Shown: piece after piece, positions 16,758-24,818 of the stretch | Layout: each line of letters begins with the position of its first letter | Position numbering within the stretch: the first letter of the stretch is position 1 | Assembly: GCA_002454165.1 (NCBI GenBank) | Contig: DKIG01000047.1 | Location: 1 to 40,854, forward strand | Direction: 5' to 3' | Length of the DNA stretch: 40,854 nt | DNA from: Gammaproteobacteria bacterium UBA6724 | GTDB taxonomy: Bacteria > Pseudomonadota > Gammaproteobacteria > Pseudomonadales > Azotimanducaceae | The notes under the pieces: model-generated | What the model was told of the DNA's origin: nothing | Seen by the model: the letters and a program-made list of their open reading frames with translations, nothing else | Database searches by the model: none | Made by a program: the position numbers and the translations under genes

Positions 16758-18964
16758 TCGCTAGGGAGTTGGTACTGGTCGGGGCAGGGCATAGCCATGT
16801 ACTCTTGCTCCGTATGCTGGGTATGAAGCCGATTCCCGGCCTCAGAGTGACCTTGATTAGCCCCTCTAGCCGAACCCCCTATTCAGGTATGTTGCCCGGG
16901 TTGATTGCCGGGCACTATACCGAAGATCAGGTGTATATTGATCTCCTACCCCTCTGCCGATTTGCCGGTGCTAGTTTTATCCGAGATCATCTTGTCGGGC
17001 TTGATCTGGTGAATCAGTCATTGGTGTGCCAGTCCCGTCAGGGTATCCGATATGATCTCTTGTCCCTTGATGTTGGCATCAGGCCCGGCGGTCTGCCCTC
17101 TGGCGACCAGGTGATTCCGGTAAAACCAATCAGTCAGTTTCTTGCCGGCTGGCGAAGCTTCCTGGAAGAATTTGGCAGGCAGGAGGGCGGGAGTACACCT
17201 AGGCAGCTTGGCTTTGTTGGCGCGGGCGCAGGTGGCGTGGAGCTGTGTCTCGCTGTGGATCATTTTCTGACAGAGCATTTCCCAGGCACAGACCGCCAGT
17301 TACATCTCTTTACCGAGAGGGCAAGGATACTGCCTGGATACACTGCTGGGGTTCGGCGCAGATTTGAGACCCTGCTTGACCGACGCGGGATCATCTTGCA
17401 TCGGAACTTTCATGCGACGGACTATCTTGGAGGAGACCTGGTGTCCAGCCAGGGTAATCATGTCGCTCTTGACCATGCCTTCTGGGTCACCCATGGGGCG
17501 GCGCCGACTTGGCTAGCAGATTCGGGTCTGGCGGTGGATGACGGTGGTTTTGTGCGAGTTCGGGACACGCTACAGGTTGAGGGCTTTGAGCATGTCTTTG
17601 CCGTCGGGGACTGTGCGACGATGGTGAATCATCCCAGACCCAGAGCAGGCGTTTACGCCGTCCGGCAGGGGAAGCCTCTCAATCGTAATTTGCGCGCCCT
17701 CTTACTGGGCAGGAAACTTCATGCCTACCACCCTCAGTCGCAATTCCTGTCGCTGATTTCAACGGGCGATAAGCAGGCAGTCGCCGCCCGCAATGGGCTT
17801 TCTGTTGCCGGTCCTTGGGTCTGGCGCTGGAAGAACTGGATTGATGTCCGTTTTATGAATCAGTTTCAGCATCTGCCACAGATGACCGCTGCGCCTGCCG
17901 GACCACTGGTTGCCGAATTTGAGCAACAGATGCAATGCGGTGGTTGTGGTTCCAAAGTCAGTAGTGATCTGCTACGGGAAGTATTGACGGAATTAACCAG
18001 TGACATGACCTCAGATACCAGGCCGAACAGGTCATTGGTCCCGGGGGACGATGCGGCCCTGAGCACCATCCCGGCGGGGAAGTTGCTATTGCAAAGTGTT
18101 GATCACTTCCGGGCATTTTATGACGACCCCTATGTGTTGGCGCGCATAGCGGTGAACCATGCGCTGAGCGATATCTATGCCTGTGGCGGCGACCCGGTGA
18201 CGGCAATGGTGTTGCTTACTTTGCCCTTTGCCAAACCCGATGTGACCCGTGGTCTGTTGCGCCAGGTCATGGCCGGCACTCTCAGGCAACTGGCTCAAGA
18301 TGAGGTGGAACTCGTCGGAGGCCATACCAGTGAGGGCGTAGAAATGTCCATAGGTTTTGCTGTTTCTGGCTTGGTGACCCGGGATGCACTTTGGCATAAG
18401 ACTGGTCTGACCCCCGGCGAGGCCCTGATTCTGACCCGTCCCCTTGGCACTGGGGTGATATTTGCCGCCGATATGCAGCATCGTGCCAAGGGTAGTTGGG
18501 TCATGGCAGCCCTGGAGCAGATGCTCGTGTCGAATCGTGCTGCCGCCAGGGTCCTGGCGCGGTATCCGGTCAGCGCCTGCACGGATGTTACCGGCTTTGG
18601 GCTAGCGGGACATGCCATTGAAATGCTCCAGGGTTCTAGCGCTGGCCTCGCCATTAACGCAGCAGCCCTGCCGATACTTGACGGGGCAGTGGATTGTCTG
18701 CTGGGCATTGGCAAGAACGGCAGTATAAAAAGCACACTACATGAATCCAATCGGCGCGCCGCCACCCTGGCGATGCCCGTTGATATTCCTATCAAAAAGC
18801 CTGAGGTGGAAATTATCTTTGATCCTCAGACGGCCGGCGGGCTTTTGGCTGGTGTCAGGCAAGACCAGGCGGCGGCCTGTGTGGCTGAGCTGCATCAGGC
18901 GGGATATGCCGACGCCGTGGTGCTGGGACGAGTGACAGATGCGCCGGGGTTGGTCATTCTCTAG
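16742..18964 (+). CDS. selD: FAD-dependent oxidoreductase fused to selenide, water dikinase
   Basis: A 740-residue two-domain protein. Residues about 8-380 form an NDH-2/sulfide-quinone-reductase-like flavoprotein (LVLVGAGHSHVLLL at the N-terminus, then VFAVGDCATM). Residues about 395-740 form SelD, which makes selenophosphate from selenide and ATP. The SelD catalytic Cys402 and Lys405 are in QCGGCGSKV; the second Cys of the E. coli motif is Ser here, which is tolerated. PGDDAALS and DVTGFGLAGHAIEML are also typical. The fusion is known in many bacteria; the flavoprotein may deliver reduced selenium. The start is GTG 16742 without a good ribosome site. No selA, selB or selenouridine synthase gene is in the window. 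Confidence 0.93.
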   Translation: MNNQPIARELVLVGAGHSHVLLLRMLGMKPIPGLRVTLISPSSRTPYSGMLPGLIAGHYTEDQVYIDLLPLCRFAGASFIRDHLVGLDLVNQSLVCQSRQGIRYDLLSLDVGIRPGGLPSGDQVIPVKPISQFLAGWRSFLEEFGRQEGGSTPRQLGFVGAGAGGVELCLAVDHFLTEHFPGTDRQLHLFTERARILPGYTAGVRRRFETLLDRRGIILHRNFHATDYLGGDLVSSQGNHVALDHAFWVTHGAAPTWLADSGLAVDDGGFVRVRDTLQVEGFEHVFAVGDCATMVNHPRPRAGVYAVRQGKPLNRNLRALLLGRKLHAYHPQSQFLSLISTGDKQAVAARNGLSVAGPWVWRWKNWIDVRFMNQFQHLPQMTAAPAGPLVAEFEQQMQCGGCGSKVSSDLLREVLTELTSDMTSDTRPNRSLVPGDDAALSTIPAGKLLLQSVDHFRAFYDDPYVLARIAVNHALSDIYACGGDPVTAMVLLTLPFAKPDVTRGLLRQVMAGTLRQLAQDEVELVGGHTSEGVEMSIGFAVSGLVTRDALWHKTGLTPGEALILTRPLGTGVIFAADMQHRAKGSWVMAALEQMLVSNRAAARVLARYPVSACTDVTGFGLAGHAIEMLQGSSAGLAINAAALPILDGAVDCLLGIGKNGSIKSTLHESNRRAATLAMPVDIPIKKPEVEIIFDPQTAGGLLAGVRQDQAAACVAELHQAGYADAVVLGRVTDAPGLVIL

Positions 18965-18967
18965 GGT

Positions 18968-20563
18968 TCAGAATCCGGCTGCTAGCCCCTCCTTCCGATG
19001 GTCAGAGCCAGCGCAGTATCCCTTGGGCAATTTGTATATTAATTGGGCGCCACCAAAGCGGGACGCGGGCTGATTTGTAAGGAGTTCATGTCCCCGTGAG
19101 GCGAGATCACTGAGCAGGCCTGGGGCAAAACCGGGTTCCACCGCCACCCGACCGTCTTCCAACAAGAACCATCTGGGAGCATCAGACGCTGCCTGTGGGT
19201 TTTGACCATAGAGACAGACCCTGAGGGTCATCTGGAGATGTCCTTGTGCCTGAAAGTGACCACCCATCACGCCAAAACTCAGTAGCGATTCTGTTCCCCT
19301 GGTGATAAATCCGGGAATGATGGTGTGATAAGGGCGTTTTGATGGACCAACCTGATTCACATGTCCGGCTTCCAGCACAAACCCCGCGCCGCGGTTTTGC
19401 AGACTGATGCCGGTGCCGGGCACGACGATGCCAGAACCAAAGCCGTGGAAATTGGACTGGATCATTGAAACCATCATCCCCTTAGCGTCCGCCGTTGCCA
19501 GATAGACTGTGTCGGGACTAGCCCCCAGCGTGGCGGGACGTCGCCTGCTTTTGTTGCTGTCAATTGCCGCCGCAGTCTGTGCTAGACGGTCGGCATCAAG
19601 CAGCTCCTCAACAGAAATCCGCATCTGCTCAGGGTCGGCCAGATGTTGCGCGGCCTCGGCACAGGCGATGCGCATGGCTTCTATTTGCCGGTGCACAGAA
19701 TCAGCAGAGTCAACTTCAAATCTTTCAATATTAAGATGTTTGACGATGCCTAGGGCGAGTAGCGCGATGAGTCCCTGACTATTCGGGGGGATTTCGTTCA
19801 GGGTGATACCGAAGGCAGACACCGATATCGGCTCAACCCACTCACACCGATGCTGTTGCAGATCAGCCAGGGTCAGTGCCGCCTTATGCTGTGCTGCATC
19901 TGCTGCTATCCGTTCCGCCAGTTCGCCCTGATAGAAGGCTTCCCCGCCTGAGCGGGCAATTTTTTCAAGTGAATCCGCATGCGCTGGCAGTCGCATAGTT
20001 TCACCAATTTCAGGTGCCCTGCCAGATAGCATGAAAGTATCCATAAAAGGCTTGTAGTGACGGAAATCTTTCTGTGCCTGGCGCCAGGACAGACCGGTTT
20101 TTGGACCCACCTGAAAACCATCCCTGGCGTAATGGATGGCATCGGCAAAGAGGGCGTCAAAGGGTAACTTGCCGAAGCGCTCCGACATGGCAACCCATCC
20201 AGACACAGCCCCGGGCAGGGTGACAGACTCCCAGCCCTGGGTCGGCATTTGGGGCAACCCCTTGAATCTTTCTGGCGTCATAGATGCCGGGGAACGACCA
20301 GATGCATTGAGACCATGTAGGGTCGCCCCGTCATGAATAAGGGCGAAGGCATCACTGCCAATGCCATTGTGGTTGGGCTCAACAACGGTCAGCGTAATAG
20401 CGGTAGCCAGCGCGGCATCAACGGCGTTACCACCCTGCCGCAGTGCCGATAGCCCTGCCTGTGCGGCAAGCGGCTGTGAGGTGGCGACCAGATTTTCCGC
20501 GAATACTGGAGAGCGGTTAGAAGGGTAGGGGCAATTCCAATTGAGCGTCCGGTCAGGCGTCAT
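18968..20563 (-). CDS. gamma-glutamyltransferase family protein
   Basis: An Ntn-hydrolase of 531 residues. I choose ATG 20563 (MTPDRTLNW), preceded by a strong AGGGGGA, because the longer open frame would overlap the rhodanese gene. The N-terminal half has the family block VATSQPLAAQAGLSALRQGG and NAVDAALATAITL. The autoprocessing/nucleophile Thr is in SPDTVYLATADAKG. The later GSGIVVPGTGISLQNRG and MGGHFQAQGHLQ are family motifs. There is no signal peptide, so it is a cytosolic YwrD/acylase-like member that may not act on glutathione. It lies 23 bp downstream of the rhodanese gene on the same strand. Confidence 0.9.
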   Translation of the reverse strand: MTPDRTLNWNCPYPSNRSPVFAENLVATSQPLAAQAGLSALRQGGNAVDAALATAITLTVVEPNHNGIGSDAFALIHDGATLHGLNASGRSPASMTPERFKGLPQMPTQGWESVTLPGAVSGWVAMSERFGKLPFDALFADAIHYARDGFQVGPKTGLSWRQAQKDFRHYKPFMDTFMLSGRAPEIGETMRLPAHADSLEKIARSGGEAFYQGELAERIAADAAQHKAALTLADLQQHRCEWVEPISVSAFGITLNEIPPNSQGLIALLALGIVKHLNIERFEVDSADSVHRQIEAMRIACAEAAQHLADPEQMRISVEELLDADRLAQTAAAIDSNKSRRRPATLGASPDTVYLATADAKGMMVSMIQSNFHGFGSGIVVPGTGISLQNRGAGFVLEAGHVNQVGPSKRPYHTIIPGFITRGTESLLSFGVMGGHFQAQGHLQMTLRVCLYGQNPQAASDAPRWFLLEDGRVAVEPGFAPGLLSDLASRGHELLTNQPASRFGGAQLIYKLPKGYCAGSDHRKEGLAAGF

Positions 20564-20586
20564 AGGGCTTCCCCCTGAATCTCTGC

Positions 20587-20982
20587 CTAGGTATTTTTGA
20601 TCAGGCTTGCCACCGGGAGTTGTGCTTCCTTCCAGGCTGTGAAGCCGCCGCCGAGATGGCAGACATTTTTCATTCCCATCTGTTGCACCGTGTGGGTTGC
20701 GAGTGCCGAGCGCCAGGCACTGGCACAATAGAAGACGAATTTTTTGTCTGCGGCAAAAATTTCCCGATGATAGGGGCTTTCTGGGTCAACCCAGAATTCC
20801 AGCATACCGCGGGGAGCGTGGGTAGCCCCCGGGACCATGCCTTCCCGTTGTAATTCCCGGAGGTCACGAATATCAACGAATACCACGCCGTCATCATCCA
20901 GCAGAGCACCTGCCTCTGTCAGGCTCAGGGTTTCAATGTGCTTTTCGGCTTCAGCGACCAGTTGTTTGCAATTCTTTTTCAT
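20587..20982 (-). CDS. rhodanese-like sulfurtransferase
   Basis: A single-domain rhodanese of 131 residues. The active-site Cys is in FYCASAWRSALA, and the other landmarks are VFVDIRDLRELQREGMVPGA and HLGGGFTAWKEA. It probably carries persulfide sulfur. It is the first gene of a likely two-gene unit with the gamma-glutamyltransferase, and is divergent from the GST gene; the three together suggest a thiol/glutathione theme, though this is only context. Confidence 0.92.
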   Translation of the reverse strand: MKKNCKQLVAEAEKHIETLSLTEAGALLDDDGVVFVDIRDLRELQREGMVPGATHAPRGMLEFWVDPESPYHREIFAADKKFVFYCASAWRSALATHTVQQMGMKNVCHLGGGFTAWKEAQLPVASLIKNT

Positions 20983-21205
20983 CCTGATGCTTCCCGTGAA
21001 GTTTCCTGAGATACACTGGACAACGATAATTCATAACATCTTGCCGGTCAAAACAGATAACTGTCTCTGGCACACTGAATCAGTAAAAATTCCATAGCCC
21101 TGCCGGTGATGCTCAAGTAGAATCCTGCAGTTGGGGTCGGTCATTTTTGCTGCGACCCTGAATGTCCATTTCACCCGTCTATTTCACACGAGAAGAGGAA
21201 TAACA

Positions 21206-21826
21206 ATGAAAGTATATGATTCAGTGGGTCCTAATCCCAAGGTTGTACAGATGTTTATTAAGGAAAATGGTATTGAACTTGCCTGCCAGACAGTTGATTT
21301 GATGGGCGGCGAAAATCGCCAGGAAGCTTATATGAAAATCAATCCGACCGGGACCCTTCCGGCACTTGAGTTGGATGACGGCTCAGTGATCTCGGAAACC
21401 ACGGCGATTTGTGAATATCTTGCCGAGAAGGAAGGGGGCTCATCCCTGATTGGTGAAACTCCCGAAGAGCGGGCAGAGACCAGAATGTGGGTCAGACGCA
21501 TTGACCTTGGCATTACTGAAAACATGGCAAATGGATTTCGATTTTCAGACGGCATGGCATTGTTCAAGGCACGGATGCCCACCTTCCCCGAAGCCGCCAG
21601 CGGACTAAAGCAGATAGCCCAGGGGAAGTTAACCTGGCTTGATGAGCAACTCGCCGATAAGGAATTTGTGTGCGGTAGTCGGTTTTCCCTGGCCGACATC
21701 TTGTTGTTCTGTTTTCTGGAGTTTGGTGGTCATGTGGGACAACCACTGGATGAGAAGAACAAGAACCTTAGTGCTTGGTACGACCGGGTTCAATCCCGTG
21801 CCTCCGCAGGAACAAGCCCGAGTTAG
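21206..21826 (+). CDS. glutathione S-transferase
   Basis: A 206-residue GST from ATG 21206, chosen because AGAAGAGGA lies 6 bp upstream and the thioredoxin-fold domain starts there. The N-terminal domain has INPTGTLPALELDDGSVISE and TTAICEYLAE, the glutathione-binding cis-Pro and Glu-Ser-like region. The all-helical C-terminal domain has GSRFSLADILLFCFLEF. It conjugates or reduces electrophiles with glutathione. The frame could open further upstream (21131), but that extension has no support. The end of the gene contains a T-arm-like stretch that is simply coding sequence. Confidence 0.92.
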   Translation: MKVYDSVGPNPKVVQMFIKENGIELACQTVDLMGGENRQEAYMKINPTGTLPALELDDGSVISETTAICEYLAEKEGGSSLIGETPEERAETRMWVRRIDLGITENMANGFRFSDGMALFKARMPTFPEAASGLKQIAQGKLTWLDEQLADKEFVCGSRFSLADILLFCFLEFGGHVGQPLDEKNKNLSAWYDRVQSRASAGTSPS

Positions 21827-22036
21827 TATCGGACAATTCTCAACGGACACTGCTAAACAGGTAGCAAAGTCAGCAGGAGTGCTAGTAAAAATTTGCCGAG
21901 ATTGATGGCGAGACGAGTGCCGAATGTCACGCTGGATGAGAAGAGCCGTCTTGCTGTGGCTCGCCATACTCTGTATCTGACGGCTCGCCTGAATGTCGCT
22001 AAGGCGCGGCGCAGTTCGGTTGAGGGTCCTCGGCGC

Positions 22037-22876
22037 CTAATTAGCCACATCTGTGTGGTTCCAGGGCTCATTCGTATTATAGGTATAGAAAGATTGCTTG
22101 ATTGAAGCATCGGCATGCTTCCAGCGTTTTTTCGCTGTCGGCGCAGTCATATCCCAGACTTTAACAAAGAAGACGCAGGAATAGTCGCGAATTTGTTTGT
22201 TTTTCCCCATCTGTTTTATTGGTGTGGATATTTCTCTGAACTCTTTAAGCGAAACTACTCTGATACTTCTAACAGGCATAAGCGGCAGCATGTCATGTTC
22301 TTCGGCGTAGCTAGTGGTAGCAGGTTCTCCTCGTAATTCAAAGCCTCTGCCTGGTGGCGCCGGACGCAATTTAACGAGCAAATGCTCATCATGCACCGCT
22401 ATGTCCATCAGATAATACGGCTTTTCGTGTGGCTTTCCCTGTCGGTATTGCACTTCATACCAGCAGGGTGGATCAATGCCTTTGCTGAAGAGAAGTTCAT
22501 CCTGAGAAGGCTCAGCACCTGCCTCCTTTTGCGGTAGCAGTTCTGAGTCAAGGGTGTTTTCTTTGAGTTTTGCGATGGTTTCTTGTTGAGAAGTTTTGCG
22601 GCGAACTAATTTTTGTATTTCCTCAGGTAATTCGTTTCGAGATGATTTGGTATTGTTTTCTGCTGGTACTAATGCCGTCTCAATTCCCCTGGCATCACTT
22701 TCTGCTGGTGCGAGTGCCTTTTCTATTTCCGTAAGAATATTCTCTTTCTTGCGATTGTCAGCATATAACGCCAAGAGTAGCAATAACAAAAGAAACAAGA
22801 TCAAGATGAAAATTTCCGCCATGGTCAAACCGAGGGTTAGTCCTCGTCTGTAGGTGTCGGCACCAGGTTTCAGCAT
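22037..22876 (-). CDS. single-span membrane protein, MotB/ZorB-position partner, unknown C-terminal domain
   Basis: A 279-residue protein, last gene of the four-gene envelope operon. A short cytoplasmic tail is followed by one membrane helix (about residues 17-41), introduced by RRGLTLGLTMAEIFILIL. Glu21 sits at the inner end of the helix where MotB, ExbD and ZorB carry their proton-binding Asp. A charged, probably coiled region (about 45-125) and a C-terminal domain (about 130-279) rich in aromatic residues follow. The C-terminal domain does not look like the OmpA-type peptidoglycan-binding domain of MotB or ZorB, and I do not recognise it. ATG 22876 follows the previous stop by 4 bp. The ion-channel role is inferred from topology and gene order. 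Confidence 0.75.
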   Translation of the reverse strand: MLKPGADTYRRGLTLGLTMAEIFILILFLLLLLLLALYADNRKKENILTEIEKALAPAESDARGIETALVPAENNTKSSRNELPEEIQKLVRRKTSQQETIAKLKENTLDSELLPQKEAGAEPSQDELLFSKGIDPPCWYEVQYRQGKPHEKPYYLMDIAVHDEHLLVKLRPAPPGRGFELRGEPATTSYAEEHDMLPLMPVRSIRVVSLKEFREISTPIKQMGKNKQIRDYSCVFFVKVWDMTAPTAKKRWKHADASIKQSFYTYNTNEPWNHTDVAN

Positions 22877-22880
22877 AGCG

Positions 22881-24014
22881 TCATTGTTTTACGATTTGCG
22901 TCAGGGTTGTTATTGCCTGCACCAGGGATGAGCGGACTTCTTGGGTCATGGACTGCCATTGCTCCGCCTCTTGCCGCAAGTTGATAATGAGTTGCTCAAA
23001 TTCCTGGGTGTATTGCGGCGCGACCTGAGTTACTTCGGCAAGGGACTTGGCAAGCGCTTTGGTGGTAGCAGTTACGGTGTCCGAGGACTGTTTTATTGCG
23101 GTACCAACACTAGCAAATTCGGCAGTCAGACTATGGGCGCTCTCTCCAGATGATTGTAGATGACGCACTACATCTTGTAAGGATTCCAGCAGGATATTGA
23201 AAGCAGTCTCTATTTTTTCTCCGCCCTCGGTAATTTTTATCGCCGAGCCCTGAACGCTGAGTTCTAGTTGTGTGGTGTTTTTCTCCGCTAGATTGATGAC
23301 ATCTTGCAATCGCTCAGTCTGCTCCGTTACCAGTTCTTCTAGTGGTTTTTGCACATTCTTGATAAGGGTTGCAAATATTCTGACCTGTTCGTCCGCTGCA
23401 TCATTCACTCGTTGCATCATTGCGGCGCGTGCCTTATCCGCTTCTTGAACCGTTTCATTGCTTGCCTGGATGATACTTTTTCTAAAGACGTTCATATCCG
23501 CGATGGTTTGTGTCAATTCTTGACGCAGTCTGAAAGCAGTTTCTGCTAGGTCCTGAGGTGCTGTTATACCCTGGACCTCAGGTTCGGGTGGCAAGCTGTC
23601 CACCCCATCAACCTTTTGTAATAACAGGATACGAAATAAAATACCGACAAAGGTAGATATCAATGCAATGCCAAAACTGCCTATCAAGTTATTGACCCGC
23701 TGCGATTCATCATCCGCATTGAATATAAATAAAGTGACGAGAGAATAAACCAGCGACGCCAGGGTGAATAACAAACCCATATAGTAGAGGTTGTCTGGAT
23801 TGTGTTGCCCGGTCTCATCTTGCTTCGCTATGAAAAAATAGATCAACAGACAGGCAAGACAGATAAGTATCGCTACCGTAGAACCGTCGTAACCTTCTAA
23901 CCATGCGTTGGCATTGACTGAGGAGAGGTCATCAAGTAGCCACCGCGCTATCCAGGACGCGAATACACCAATCCCCAAGAGCCATACAAACGACTGCTCC
24001 TTAAAATGTTTCAT
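22881..24014 (-). CDS. MotA/TolQ/ZorA-like membrane protein with long helical tail
   Basis: A 377-residue protein with four predicted membrane helices (about 9-27, 46-63, 78-98, 110-132). The last two read YYMGLLFTLASLVYSL and IGSFGIALISTFVGILFRIL, matching the pattern of the pore helices of MotA/TolQ/ExbB proteins (GLL-T-x-x-G and GIA-x-x-T-x-x-G). Residues about 150-377 are almost entirely heptad-like helix, a cytoplasmic tail comparable to that of ZorA. Its partner is probably the single-span protein encoded 4 bp downstream. Start ATG 24014 lies 7 bp after the vWA-like gene. The fold is inferred, not proven; sequence identity to named families looks low. Confidence 0.75.
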   Translation of the reverse strand: MKHFKEQSFVWLLGIGVFASWIARWLLDDLSSVNANAWLEGYDGSTVAILICLACLLIYFFIAKQDETGQHNPDNLYYMGLLFTLASLVYSLVTLFIFNADDESQRVNNLIGSFGIALISTFVGILFRILLLQKVDGVDSLPPEPEVQGITAPQDLAETAFRLRQELTQTIADMNVFRKSIIQASNETVQEADKARAAMMQRVNDAADEQVRIFATLIKNVQKPLEELVTEQTERLQDVINLAEKNTTQLELSVQGSAIKITEGGEKIETAFNILLESLQDVVRHLQSSGESAHSLTAEFASVGTAIKQSSDTVTATTKALAKSLAEVTQVAPQYTQEFEQLIINLRQEAEQWQSMTQEVRSSLVQAITTLTQIVKQ

Positions 24015-24021
24015 GGGCGGT

Positions 24022-24804
24022 TCACAAGGGTGTCTGCTCTATCAGATGTCCACCAAAAAGTTCTATGGCTTGCGTCCACCAATAAAAGTGCTTCGGTGTT
24101 TGTCTATGCTTTGAATCGGCCCGGTGCACATAAAAAATCCAAACATCCACGCCCTTGAGATCGCTTTGCATGTCGGTGTAGCCAGTGAGTTTCTTAAATT
24201 CATTCATCTCCGGTAGGGATTTATAATGCGACAGGAGTTCAGAATGTTGCAGCATGTCGGAAAACAAGAAGAGGCGGGTCGGTTTGCGGTTTTCTTTCAC
24301 GCCAATGCTGGGAACATGACGGGCGATGATTAGGGCGATACTTTCAAGCAATGGTGATTGCTTTTCTGTCACCTGTCCAGCACGCCTGGGGAGAGATCTT
24401 TGTATAAGTCGTATAAAGTTTCGCCATTTTCGTTCGTCGCCATATCGGCCACTGATTAAATTATCCTTCCAGGTACGGTCCTTAGGATTGCCTGGATTGC
24501 ACGCCCGCCATGGATTTCCCAGATCCTCCAGCTGTGACTTCAGGTGATAGACGATAAGTTCCTGGGCGGGCAGTAAATAAAATTTGTTATTGGCATCCTG
24601 AAACCCTATGAGCAGTTGTTTCAGCCTCTCCTGTGTTTTCTCGGTTAAGGGGTTGGTGGTGTCTATCAACAAAATAGTTTGCCCTGGGCTACCACTTTTT
24701 GGGCAGAGGGTGCGTGGCTCTATTTTCTCAGCTGCACCGACTGTGTTTGACAGGAGAATTGCACCCAGGATAAGGCTGAGCCATAGACAATTGTGGGTGC
24801 TCAT
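24022..24804 (-). CDS. exported vWA-like protein of the envelope operon
   Basis: A 260-residue protein with a clear signal peptide (residues about 1-24, LSLILGAILLSNTVGAAEK). The mature part resembles a von Willebrand A fold: strand 1 QTILLIDTTNPLT with a degenerate metal site (Asp48, Thr50, Pro52 instead of the second Ser), SPLLESIALIIARH, and TRLFLFSDMLQHSELL with the acidic Asp183. It has Cys34 and Cys102 that could pair in the periplasm. No lipobox is visible. It lies 14 bp after the 486-residue membrane protein and 7 bp before the MotA-like gene, so it is likely the periplasmic component of the same complex. The vWA assignment is moderately secure, its function unknown. Confidence 0.75.
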   Translation of the reverse strand: MSTHNCLWLSLILGAILLSNTVGAAEKIEPRTLCPKSGSPGQTILLIDTTNPLTEKTQERLKQLLIGFQDANNKFYLLPAQELIVYHLKSQLEDLGNPWRACNPGNPKDRTWKDNLISGRYGDERKWRNFIRLIQRSLPRRAGQVTEKQSPLLESIALIIARHVPSIGVKENRKPTRLFLFSDMLQHSELLSHYKSLPEMNEFKKLTGYTDMQSDLKGVDVWIFYVHRADSKHRQTPKHFYWWTQAIELFGGHLIEQTPL

Positions 24805-24818
24805 AGGTTAGGTCGCGT

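Noticed and set aside
21786..21815. A tRNA T-arm-like sequence (GGTTCAATCCC then GCCTCCGC) at the end of the GST gene, which could have marked a tRNA attachment site
   Set aside because: The T-stem does not pair properly, no acceptor, anticodon or D arm is found upstream, and the same bases encode the family-typical WYDRVQSR C-terminus.
21943..21986. Inverted repeat GAGCCGTC/GACGGCTC downstream of the envelope operon
   Set aside because: The 28-nt loop is long, and there is no T-run, so it is not a convincing terminator. The rest of the 210-bp gap 21827-22036 shows nothing recognisable.
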